Source: Cyclobacteriaceae bacterium (GTDB taxonomy: Bacteria; Bacteroidota; Bacteroidia; Cytophagales; Cyclobacteriaceae). From it: 52,614 bases of DNA. Location of the stretch: contig CANGUK010000004.1 in NCBI GenBank assembly GCA_947457095.1, forward strand, positions 1 through 52,614. The letters run 5' to 3'. The notes under the pieces were generated by a model. The model saw only the letters and a program-made list of their open reading frames with translations. It was not told the DNA's origin and ran no database searches. The position numbers and the translations under genes were made by a program. Positions 9,259 through 16,215 of the stretch are shown piece by piece (positions within the stretch are counted from its first letter, which is position 1; the number at the start of each line of letters is the position of its first letter).

Positions 9259-9305
9259 AACTCCCTCTATTGGCTCTTGTCGAGTTGGTGGAGGGAGTTA
9301 ATTTT
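9259..9305 (+). terminator. Stem-loop terminator between symporter and gldD
   Basis: A 9-bp perfect stem (AACTCCCTC, 9259-9267, with GAGGGAGTT, 9291-9299) and a 23-nt loop, followed by ATTTTT. It sits between convergent genes and may serve both. Confidence 0.75.
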
Positions 9306-9327
9306 TCCCTGCCATTCCTCCTTATCT

Positions 9328-9912
9328 TTAGTTTCCTGCCTTTTTTTCAAAGGTGACGGTATTGATCAAGTGAGCCAGATCAATCTTGATGTATTCGATT
9401 ATTGGAGCCAGTGAATCGTTTTTGAGGGCAGTATTGAAGTACAGGGCTCCCCTTAGAAAATGGGTAGTGGAGTCGGTTACAAAAAATTGAAACTGGGTAG
9501 GAACTTCTCCTGTCAGTTCGGCAACTACTGCTGAATAGCCATTTGGGGTGAGTATTACTACTTCTTCGATGCCGTAAGCTTTGATTTGATGCTTGGCAGT
9601 CAGGTTAAAAGCGTCGTTGGATAGCACCTGAAAATCGGTGTTTTGGTCGATTTTTTTGTAGGTCAGGTGAACCTTTGCTCCCAGTTTTTTATAGTTCAGA
9701 TTGATCCATTCCTTTTCAGAGAGGTTGAAGGAATCTGCTTCCACCTGGCTCTGAGTAGAAAAATCAAACTGATAAGGATAGCCGTCCTCTAATTGATTGT
9801 ATTCGTGTCGAGGGAGGTCGATGCGGTTGTACCCCGGAGGCTTTGGAAGCCAGGTGGTTTCACAGGCAAAACAAACTAGGACAAGAAAGGCTGAGGGAAA
9901 GAATCGCTTCAT
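9328..9912 (-). CDS. gldD: Gliding motility lipoprotein GldD
   Basis: 194-residue lipoprotein. A short signal (MKRFFPSAFLVLVCFAC) ends in a cysteine suitable for lipidation. The mature protein starts with the family hallmark PKPPGYNRIDLPRHEY and a YPYQFDF segment. Later come INLNYKKLGAKVHLTYK, KHQIKAYGIEE, TDSTTHFLRGALYF and the C-terminal NDSLAPIIEYIKIDLAHLI, all characteristic of GldD. GldD is one of the lipoproteins needed for Bacteroidota gliding and is tied to type IX secretion function. No other gld/spr genes are in the window, but a T9SS-sorted protein is (41967). Confidence 0.9.
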   Translation of the reverse strand: MKRFFPSAFLVLVCFACETTWLPKPPGYNRIDLPRHEYNQLEDGYPYQFDFSTQSQVEADSFNLSEKEWINLNYKKLGAKVHLTYKKIDQNTDFQVLSNDAFNLTAKHQIKAYGIEEVVILTPNGYSAVVAELTGEVPTQFQFFVTDSTTHFLRGALYFNTALKNDSLAPIIEYIKIDLAHLINTVTFEKKAGN

Positions 9913-9996
9913 GCCCTAAAAGTAGGTTTTGTAGCTGAATTCCTTGCCACTTGGAGGGAATTTTCCAGAGGACCCTTATTCATTTAAATGCACCAA

Positions 9997-11244
9997 TTAG
10001 GCGTATCGTCCCACTTCAAATCCCTTGATTTCCATGGAGGTATCTTTTTGTTGGTGGAGCTCCGCTAGGATTTTGCCTGTGGCTGGAGCCAGCGAAATCC
10101 CCATCATGGAGTGCCCACTGCCTACCAGTACATTGGAATAGTTGGGCGCAAATCCGATGTAGGGAAGGCCATCTGGGGAGCATGGGCGAAGTCCTTTCCA
10201 GATCTGTCCGTCCTCAGGAAAGGAGGACTCAAAGTCAGGGTAATAGCGGTTGATGGCTTCAAAAATTCCTCTCACCCGATTTTTGTTGATTTGCTGGTTT
10301 GTGCCTGCAATTTCCATGGTGCCACCAAAGCGGATTGTTTCTCCATAGGGGCTTACAGCTACTTTTTGTTCGGTGAGGATGGTGGCTTGTTGGATTTCAG
10401 GCTTATTTTTTTGAATGAAGGAGTAGCCTTTTCCCCCCATCATTGGAAGGGAGAATTGGAGCATGCGCGCAAGTTCTCCTGACCAGGATCCCCCACAAAG
10501 CAGAATTTTATTGCAGTCGATTTTGCCTTTGTCCGTAAGGACGGCTTGAACGGTGCTGCCTGATTTCTCAAAACCGAGCACTTGGGTTTCGGTAAGAAAT
10601 TTCACTCCTTTCTTTTCTAAGTAGCTCTTCAAAAAGCTGTACAAGGCTCCAGGATCAAGGTGTGCATCTCCTGGGAATAGGACTGCTCCTCGAGCTTTCA
10701 GGTGTAAATTGGGTTCTATCCGTTTGAGATCTTCTGGAGTAAGAATTTCTGCATCAAGTCCATATTTTCTGGCTAAATGGGCAAATTCCACTTCCTCTTT
10801 TTCCATGGACTCGGTTTGATAGGCCATCATAAGGCCCTTTTCTACAAGGGCAATGGCCGATTCAGGATGCTCCTGACGGAACTCCTGGTAGAGCGCCTTG
10901 CTGAGTAGGCTGATGTTTTTGAGGTAAGGAATGGCCTTGTTGACTTGGCTTGGTGTGGCTGCCTTGAAAAATAGGAGACACCATTGGGCCAATTTAAAAT
11001 CTAGGCGAGGGTGGATGTAGAAAGGGCTTTTGGAGGAAAACATCCAGGAGATGCCTTTGCTAATCATTCCAGGCGCTGCCAGTGGGATGATGTGGCTCGG
11101 TACGATCATGCCGGCATTGCCAGTGGAACAGTTGTCCTTCAAGTCCGTACGGTCGATTACGGTTACCTCGATGCCTTCCTTTTGAAGGAAGTAGGCAGTA
11201 AATAAGCCGACGATTCCACCGCCGATTACAAGGGTTAGTTTCAT
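9997..11244 (-). CDS. FAD-dependent D-amino acid oxidoreductase (probable cis-4-hydroxy-D-proline dehydrogenase)
   Basis: 415-residue DadA/glycine-oxidase-like flavoprotein. The N-terminal dinucleotide fold (VIGGGIVGLFTAYFLQKEG) is followed by GNAGMIVPSH, where DadA proteins have a conserved Asn-Ala-Gly. Near the C-terminus are WKGLRPCSPDGLPYIGF and VGSGHSMMGISLAPATGK, the second FAD-contact region. Given its neighbours, it most likely oxidises cis-4-hydroxy-D-proline to 1-pyrroline-4-hydroxy-2-carboxylate. ATG at 11244 places the Rossmann motif at the N-terminus as expected; the frame open to 11328 runs through repeat hairpins and is not coding. Last gene of the cluster in transcription order. 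Confidence 0.88.
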   Translation of the reverse strand: MKLTLVIGGGIVGLFTAYFLQKEGIEVTVIDRTDLKDNCSTGNAGMIVPSHIIPLAAPGMISKGISWMFSSKSPFYIHPRLDFKLAQWCLLFFKAATPSQVNKAIPYLKNISLLSKALYQEFRQEHPESAIALVEKGLMMAYQTESMEKEEVEFAHLARKYGLDAEILTPEDLKRIEPNLHLKARGAVLFPGDAHLDPGALYSFLKSYLEKKGVKFLTETQVLGFEKSGSTVQAVLTDKGKIDCNKILLCGGSWSGELARMLQFSLPMMGGKGYSFIQKNKPEIQQATILTEQKVAVSPYGETIRFGGTMEIAGTNQQINKNRVRGIFEAINRYYPDFESSFPEDGQIWKGLRPCSPDGLPYIGFAPNYSNVLVGSGHSMMGISLAPATGKILAELHQQKDTSMEIKGFEVGRYA

Positions 11245-11259
11245 AAAAGATGCTTTTAA

Positions 11260-11331
11260 CCTTTGCGGTCTTTCAGACCTCCAAGGATTAGAATTTGAAT
11301 TAAGCCTTCGAGGTTTTTTAAACCTCAAAGG
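11260..11331. repeat. Two tandem 27-nt palindromic hairpins
   Basis: Hairpin one is 11260-11286 (arms CCTTTGCGGTCT and AGACCTCCAAGG around TTC, two mismatched positions). Hairpin two is 11305-11331 (arms CCTTCGAGGTTT and AAACCTCAAAGG around TTT, one mismatch). They share arm length, loop size and the outer CCTT/AAGG, so they are probably two members of one repeat family. They lie between the epimerase and dehydrogenase genes inside the transcription unit. Confidence 0.8.
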
Positions 11332-11338
11332 TTGGGAT

Positions 11339-12343
11339 TTAAATCACTTGGAATCCATGGACGTAGGGATCGTCCTCGTCTAGGATGATCGTATTGTAGC
11401 CATAGACTTTTGCCCAGCCTTCGATGCTTGGGACGATAGCGGGTTTTCCTCCTATCGTTGTTACTTCTTCGATGCGTCCGATAAACTTGGAGCCGATAAA
11501 GCTTTCGTGAATAAATTCGTCTCCTGGCTTCAGCCAGCCTTTGGCATACCATTGAGCCATTCGCGCCGAGGTACCTGTACCACATGGAGAGCGGTCTATG
11601 GCCTTGTCTCCGTAGAATACGGCATTGCGGGCAGTGCTGCTCGGATCGAGGGTCTTTCCGGTCCAAAGAACATGGGAGAGACCTCTGATTCGCTCGTGCT
11701 CGGGATGCACAAAATCGTAGCGCTCGTTCATTTTTTGGCGGAGATTTCGAGCCATGGAGATGAGCTGCTCCGCCTTGAAGTGCTCAATTCCTGGAAAATT
11801 TTCCTGCGGATCGACGATGCAGTAGAAGTTGCCTCCATACGCTACATCAACTTTGAGTGTGCCTAACTCCTCGATTTCGATGTCTAGATTTTCTGCAGCG
11901 AGGTAACTTTTTACGTTGGTCAATTTGACCGATTTCACTTTATTTCCCTCTTGACGATACTCCACTAAAACCAAGCCTGCAGGGGCTTCCATCCGAAGAA
12001 AACCGGGTGTTTTGGGGTGAATCAAGCCTTCTTCGATGGCAATGGTGATCGTGCCGATGGTGCCGTGCCCACACATGGGAAGGCAGCCAGAGGTTTCGAT
12101 GAAAAGTACCGCAAAGTCATTCTCCGGATTGTGTGGGGGAAATAGCATGGAACCAGACATCATGTCGTGACCGCGTGGTTCAAACATGAGGCCGGTTCGA
12201 ATCCAATCTAGGTTATCTAGAAAATATTGGCGTTTTTCAAGCATGTTGTCCCCTTTTAGGAAGGGTACGCCGCCTGAAACTACCCGTACCGGATTGCCAC
12301 AGGTGTGGGCATCAATGCAAGAAAAGGTATGGCGTGAAGGCAT
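11339..12343 (-). CDS. 4-hydroxyproline 2-epimerase (proline racemase family)
   Basis: Two-base epimerase converting trans-4-hydroxy-L-proline to cis-4-hydroxy-D-proline, the first step of the pathway. 334 residues. Both catalytic cysteines are present: Cys91 in LPMCGHGTIG and Cys254 in RSPCGTGTSARMA. A Cys/Thr pair would indicate 3-hydroxyproline dehydratase, so the Cys/Cys pair supports an epimerase. Substrate-side motifs IDAHTCGNPVRVV, MMSGSMLFPPHNPENDFAVLF and the C-terminal ESFIGSKFIGRIEE are typical of hydroxyproline epimerase rather than proline racemase. ATG at 12343. A 218-nt repeat-bearing gap separates it from the semialdehyde dehydrogenase gene. Confidence 0.92.
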   Translation of the reverse strand: MPSRHTFSCIDAHTCGNPVRVVSGGVPFLKGDNMLEKRQYFLDNLDWIRTGLMFEPRGHDMMSGSMLFPPHNPENDFAVLFIETSGCLPMCGHGTIGTITIAIEEGLIHPKTPGFLRMEAPAGLVLVEYRQEGNKVKSVKLTNVKSYLAAENLDIEIEELGTLKVDVAYGGNFYCIVDPQENFPGIEHFKAEQLISMARNLRQKMNERYDFVHPEHERIRGLSHVLWTGKTLDPSSTARNAVFYGDKAIDRSPCGTGTSARMAQWYAKGWLKPGDEFIHESFIGSKFIGRIEEVTTIGGKPAIVPSIEGWAKVYGYNTIILDEDDPYVHGFQVI

Positions 12344-12372
12344 GTTTTTGTTGGTGTGTAGAATGATTAAAT

Positions 12373-12555
12373 GAAATACAATGGAAATAGACTTCGCTTC
12401 GCTCCGTGAAATAATTTAGGGAAATACAATGGAAATAGACTGCGCTTCGCTTCGTGAAATAGGTTGAAATAGCATTTGGTGTTTATATTTCACCGAGCCT
12501 GCCTGCCGCATGCTGGCCTACTCGGTATATTTCTACTTTATTTCCACTGTATTTC
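12373..12555. repeat. MITE-like palindromic element, copy A
   Basis: A 41-bp unit (12373-12413) is repeated in direct orientation 48 bp later (12421-12461, 39 of 41 identical). The far end (12539-12555) is an inverted copy of its first 17 bases (16 of 17). Inside lies a GC-rich stem (ACCGAG 12492-12497 with CTCGGT 12521-12526). A related element is at 14043-14145. It fills the gap between epimerase and dehydrogenase genes and carries no ORF. Confidence 0.8.
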
Positions 12556-12561
12556 AATTAA

Positions 12562-14007
12562 TTATTTTTCAAAAACCCCATTCACTTGCCTCCAAATTCC
12601 AAGAGGATTGTGGTCCTGTAGGGCATCGGGCAAAAGCGCAGAGGGCATGTCTTGAAAGGCGATGGGACGCGCAAAACGCTTGATGGCGTAAGCACCCACC
12701 GAGGTGCTATTGGGAGCAGTGGTGGCTGGAAAAGGTCCGCCATGCTGCATGGCATTGCCTACTTCCACACCTGTAGGGGCCCCTTTGAACAGGAGGCGGC
12801 CACATTTTTCTTCAAGCAAGTTGATGAGGAAAAGTTGGGACTTCAATTCCTCCGCCTCTGCCCATACCGTAATGGTCAATTGGCCATGAAGCTGCTTGGC
12901 TACTTCCGATAATTCCTCCACATCTTGGTAAACGACCATCAGTGCAAAGGAACCGAATACTTCTTTTTGGAACTGTTTATCTTTCAACCAATCGGTAACT
13001 TGGATTTCTGCCAAGGCAGTGCTGCCATTTAGGAGGTGCTTGGGATCTGCAACCTTTATCCAACGTAGTTCTTCACGGGATTCCAAGTGTTGAATGGAAT
13101 CGTAGTAGGCTTGCGCGATTCCAGGATGGAGCATGGGAGATGCAGCGATGCCTTTCAATTCTTCGATCAAAAGAGATTCGAAGGCCTTGGCCTGGCTGGC
13201 AGGAACGAAAATCAAACCTGGGTTGGTGCAAAATTGTCCTACACCCAAGGTGAGCGAAGCGATAAATGCTTTTGCTAGGGATTCAGTTTCTTTGGCAAGT
13301 TTGTTAGGGAAGCAGAAGATTGGATTGACCGATCCCATTTCAGCATACACCGGGATAGGCTCCTCTCGTTGGTTTGCCAATTGGAATAGGGCCATCCCTC
13401 CAGCATGGGAGCCTGTAAAGGCTACTGCTTTGGCAAGGGGGTGCTGTACCAAGGCCTGACCTTCAGGAATTCCACCTTCCACATGGGTAAATAATCCAGC
13501 AGGAAGTCCTGATTCAGCAAGGGCTTTATGAATGCAATCGGCTACTTTTCTAGAGGTTTCTGGATGCGCGGGATGAGCTTTGTAGACCACGGAGCATCCT
13601 GATGCCAAGGCGGAGATGGTGTCTCCTCCTGCGGTGGAAAATGCCAAAGGAAAATTACTTGCCCCAAAGACCACAACAGGACCTAATGGAATTAAAAATC
13701 GACGAATATCTGCTCGAGGAAGTGGACTTCGATCCGGTAGAGCAGGGTCGATGGTGGCTTCTACCCAAGAACCTTCTTTTACCATATTGGCGAAAAGCCT
13801 TATTTGGCCCGTGGTTCTACCCAATTCTCCATTGATTCGCCCTTCTGGGAGATTTGACTCGCGTACTGCGAGCGGTACGATTTCTGCCCGTTGGGATTCC
13901 AGGATATCTGCAAGCTTATCCAAAAAAGCCCCTTTTTCTTTGCCAGAGAGGTTTTTGTAGAATAGGAATGCTTCCTGGGCTGCACTGAAAAGGTTGTCTG
14001 GATTCAT
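12562..14007 (-). CDS. Alpha-ketoglutaric semialdehyde dehydrogenase (2,5-dioxovalerate dehydrogenase type)
   Basis: 481-residue aldehyde dehydrogenase that would oxidise 2,5-dioxopentanoate to 2-oxoglutarate, the last step of hydroxyproline breakdown. Catalytic elements by eye: Asn118 in FGASNFPLAF, Lys143 in VVYKAHPAHPET, Glu223 in AEMGSVNP and the nucleophile Cys260 in GVGQFCTNPGL. The AHPAHPETS and GQFCTNPG signatures fit the ketoglutaric semialdehyde subgroup. ATG at 14007 (NPDNLF) is preferred to TTG at 14016. Repeat elements flank the gene on both sides. Confidence 0.9.
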   Translation of the reverse strand: MNPDNLFSAAQEAFLFYKNLSGKEKGAFLDKLADILESQRAEIVPLAVRESNLPEGRINGELGRTTGQIRLFANMVKEGSWVEATIDPALPDRSPLPRADIRRFLIPLGPVVVFGASNFPLAFSTAGGDTISALASGCSVVYKAHPAHPETSRKVADCIHKALAESGLPAGLFTHVEGGIPEGQALVQHPLAKAVAFTGSHAGGMALFQLANQREEPIPVYAEMGSVNPIFCFPNKLAKETESLAKAFIASLTLGVGQFCTNPGLIFVPASQAKAFESLLIEELKGIAASPMLHPGIAQAYYDSIQHLESREELRWIKVADPKHLLNGSTALAEIQVTDWLKDKQFQKEVFGSFALMVVYQDVEELSEVAKQLHGQLTITVWAEAEELKSQLFLINLLEEKCGRLLFKGAPTGVEVGNAMQHGGPFPATTAPNSTSVGAYAIKRFARPIAFQDMPSALLPDALQDHNPLGIWRQVNGVFEK

Positions 14008-14042
14008 GATTATCAAAATTTAGAAAATGAAGATATACCGTG

Positions 14043-14145
14043 GAAATGCAATGGAAATATACCTCGCTTCGCTCAGTGAAATAAAATTTTGGACGTTTTT
14101 CACCCCGCTTGCGGGGGCTATTTCAAGGTATTTCTACTGTATTTC
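14043..14145. repeat. MITE-like palindromic element, copy B
   Basis: The first 41 bases (14043-14083) match copy A at 12373 in 37 of 41 positions. The end (14129-14145) is an imperfect inverted copy of the first 17 bases (14 of 17). The centre holds a strong hairpin CCCCGC-TT-GCGGGG (14103-14116). It abuts the stop codon of the DapA-family gene. Confidence 0.8.
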
Positions 14146-14146
14146 T

Positions 14147-15040
14147 TCATCCCAATGCAGGACGTCTTTTTATCCCTTCCGTAATTATTTTTTCAATTCT
14201 TGCGCGTTCTTCACCAATTAGAGTCAAGCGAGGGGCACGTACATGTTCGGAACCTATGCCGCAGTGTTGCTCGGCAAGTTTGATGTATTGCACCAACTTA
14301 GGATGAATATCGAGCTCCAATAGGGGTAGAAACCAACGGTAAATTTTGCGTGCCTCTTCGATTTTTCCCTCTTGAACCAAGTTGTAAATGACCACTGTCT
14401 CTTTCGGAAATGCACAAACTAATCCTGCTACCCATCCTACAGCGCCCATGAGCAATTCTTCAAGGGCTAGGGTGTCTACGCCACAAAGAATCTGGAAGCG
14501 GTCACCAAATCGGTTGTACATGCGGGTGACATTGGAGATGTCGCGAGTAGATTCCTTGATGGCTTGGATATTGGGGCAGTCTGCGAGTTCAGCAAACATG
14601 TCCAGCGTCACCAACGTCTTGTAGTCTACCGGGTTGTTGTAGATCATCATGGGTAATTTGGTGGAATTAGCCACCGCTTTGAAATAGGCGACTACCTCAC
14701 GAGCATCTGCAGCATAGCGCATGGGAGGCAGGATCATCAATCCAGAAGCACCGAGTTCCTCCGCTTTTTTGGCCCAGAATAGTGCGTCTTGAGTAGCTCC
14801 TTCTGCGATGTTCAATACTACGGGCACTCTTCCATTTACGTAGTTGACTGTTTCTCGAGTGAGTGTGATTTTTTCTTCTTGAGAGAGTACAGAACTCTCA
14901 CCGAGTGTGCCGCCCAGAATAATTCCGTGCACACCTGAGGCGAGTTGGAAGTCTAGGTTTTTGAAAAATAGATCCATGTCAAGACTGCCGTCTGCATGAA
15001 ACTTAGTGGTTACTGCGGGAAATACGCCTTTCCAGTTCAT
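14147..15040 (-). CDS. DapA-family lyase/deaminase (probable 1-pyrroline-4-hydroxy-2-carboxylate deaminase)
   Basis: 297-residue class I aldolase-fold enzyme. It has GGTLGESSVLSQEEK (the GTTGE-type motif), Tyr134 in MMIYNNP and Schiff-base Lys162 in NIQAIKEST. In hydroxyproline clusters this family deaminates and dehydrates 1-pyrroline-4-hydroxy-2-carboxylate to 2,5-dioxopentanoate; the cluster decides this call, not the sequence alone. Dihydrodipicolinate synthase or N-acetylneuraminate lyase are alternatives by fold. ATG at 15040. It is the first gene after the divergent promoter region shared with the AraC gene. Confidence 0.85.
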   Translation of the reverse strand: MNWKGVFPAVTTKFHADGSLDMDLFFKNLDFQLASGVHGIILGGTLGESSVLSQEEKITLTRETVNYVNGRVPVVLNIAEGATQDALFWAKKAEELGASGLMILPPMRYAADAREVVAYFKAVANSTKLPMMIYNNPVDYKTLVTLDMFAELADCPNIQAIKESTRDISNVTRMYNRFGDRFQILCGVDTLALEELLMGAVGWVAGLVCAFPKETVVIYNLVQEGKIEEARKIYRWFLPLLELDIHPKLVQYIKLAEQHCGIGSEHVRAPRLTLIGEERARIEKIITEGIKRRPALG

Positions 15041-15087
15041 CGGATATCAGTTTGTGCCAAAGGTGGCGGGGTGAAACATTTATTCTT

Positions 15088-15095
15088 CAAAAATA
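15088..15095 (-). promoter_or_regulatory. Candidate -7 box for the hydroxyproline operon
   Basis: On the minus strand this reads TATTTTTG, an exact TAnnTTTG match, 47 nt upstream of the DapA-family ATG. No clear -33 TTG is seen, which would suit an activator-dependent promoter. The AraC gene starts divergently at 15206. Confidence 0.4.
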
Positions 15096-15205
15096 GCACG
15101 CACTTCCACTAAATTCTTTTCCTGAATTAATCCATATACATACTATATTGATCAAAATTGTTCGATTAAGGTTGCAATGACTTTAATTTTATACCAATTT
15201 TAACC

Positions 15206-16066
15206 ATGGAGAAAATCATTTCCTTTCAAATCCCAAAGTCTCAGCGGGAATTTGTGCGCTACCAAGAGGATCGAGGGCCTTATTTTTACGACAAGCTCCA
15301 CCAGCATCCTCAATGTCAGCTGACGGTCATTCTAGAAGGAAGTGGGCAGTTTCTCAGTGGTGACTATGTGGGAAGATTCCAGGGGGGAGATGTATTTTTT
15401 TTAGGGGAAAATGCACCGCATGTATTTCGGAGCGATGGGGTCTATTTTGAGGAAAAGTCTACCTTAACTGTGGCTGGAAACACGGTATTTTTTGATTTTG
15501 AGGCTATAAAAAATGGGTTGCTGAATTTGAATGAGCTTCAAGCATTGAGCCGATTCCGAGACTTTGCAGGATTGTGTTTTCAGGTTCAAGGTGCCGCGGC
15601 TCAGCGCATTCAAGAAGTGCTGCATTCCTTCAGTTCTCAAGAGGGACTTCAACGGTTCCAGGCGGCCATTGGACTCCTAGATCTCCTCGAACAGGCAGGG
15701 GAGGATTTGCAGCAACTCAATTCGGGTGGGCGGCTTTTGGGTCTTTCCGAAAAAGATGGGAGTCGGATGGATCGGGTGATGCAGTACATTCTGGCCCATC
15801 GTTTTCAAAAAATCACTTTGGCGGAAGTGGCCGCCGAGGCAAACTTGACCAAGGAGGCATTTTGCAGATTTTTCAAGTTGCGCACTCGAAAAACCTTCAC
15901 GGATTACCTTCTGCATTTGCGCATCAATGAGGCCCAGCAGTTGCTGCAAGAGACAGAATTGGGAATTTCAGAAATTGCGTATCGGGTAGGCTTTGAAAAT
16001 TTATCTTATTTCAACCGGAGCTTTAAACGCATTGCTGGCAAAACTCCGAGAGCAGTAAGAGGGTGA
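15206..16066 (+). CDS. AraC family transcriptional regulator
   Basis: 286 residues. An N-terminal cupin-like sensor region (HQHPQCQLTVILEGSGQFL, GDVFFLGENAPHVF) is followed by a C-terminal AraC double helix-turn-helix (ILAHRFQKITLAEVAAEAN, then the second HTH with LGISEIAYRVGFENLSYFN and RSFKRIAGKTPRAVR). It is divergent from the hydroxyproline catabolic genes with a 165-nt shared gap, so it is probably their activator, responding to hydroxyproline or an intermediate. That role is inferred from position. Confidence 0.9.
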   Translation: MEKIISFQIPKSQREFVRYQEDRGPYFYDKLHQHPQCQLTVILEGSGQFLSGDYVGRFQGGDVFFLGENAPHVFRSDGVYFEEKSTLTVAGNTVFFDFEAIKNGLLNLNELQALSRFRDFAGLCFQVQGAAAQRIQEVLHSFSSQEGLQRFQAAIGLLDLLEQAGEDLQQLNSGGRLLGLSEKDGSRMDRVMQYILAHRFQKITLAEVAAEANLTKEAFCRFFKLRTRKTFTDYLLHLRINEAQQLLQETELGISEIAYRVGFENLSYFNRSFKRIAGKTPRAVRG

Positions 16067-16077
16067 TTTTTTTGATT

Positions 16078-16123
16078 AAACCACATAGACACATCAGTTT
16101 TTTTCTAGGTGCCTATGTGGTTT
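16078..16123. repeat. 11-bp inverted repeat (intergenic stem-loop)
   Basis: AAACCACATAG (16078-16088) pairs perfectly with CTATGTGGTTT (16113-16123) across a 24-nt loop containing seven T. There is no T run after the stem, so it is a poor terminator. It may be a dispersed palindrome or an RNA end structure after the araC-type gene. Confidence 0.6.
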
Positions 16124-16215
16124 ACTAAAATGTATTGACCATGTAAATCAGTTAGGCATTTCGGTAAAGATTTTCTATGTTTCTGACAGGTAATTCCTAG
16201 CCAAAATCTCTAGCC

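Noticed and set aside
11245-11328. N-terminal extension of the FAD oxidoreductase
   Set aside because: It translates through palindromic repeats; the Rossmann motif should begin at the N-terminus, as from 11244.
14147-15040. Lysine-pathway dihydrodipicolinate synthase (dapA)
   Set aside because: Fold and Schiff-base lysine fit, but the cluster holds all other hydroxyproline enzymes, so the deaminase role is more likely.
16078-16123. Rho-independent terminator for the AraC gene
   Set aside because: The stem is good but no T run follows it on either strand; the T's are in the loop.
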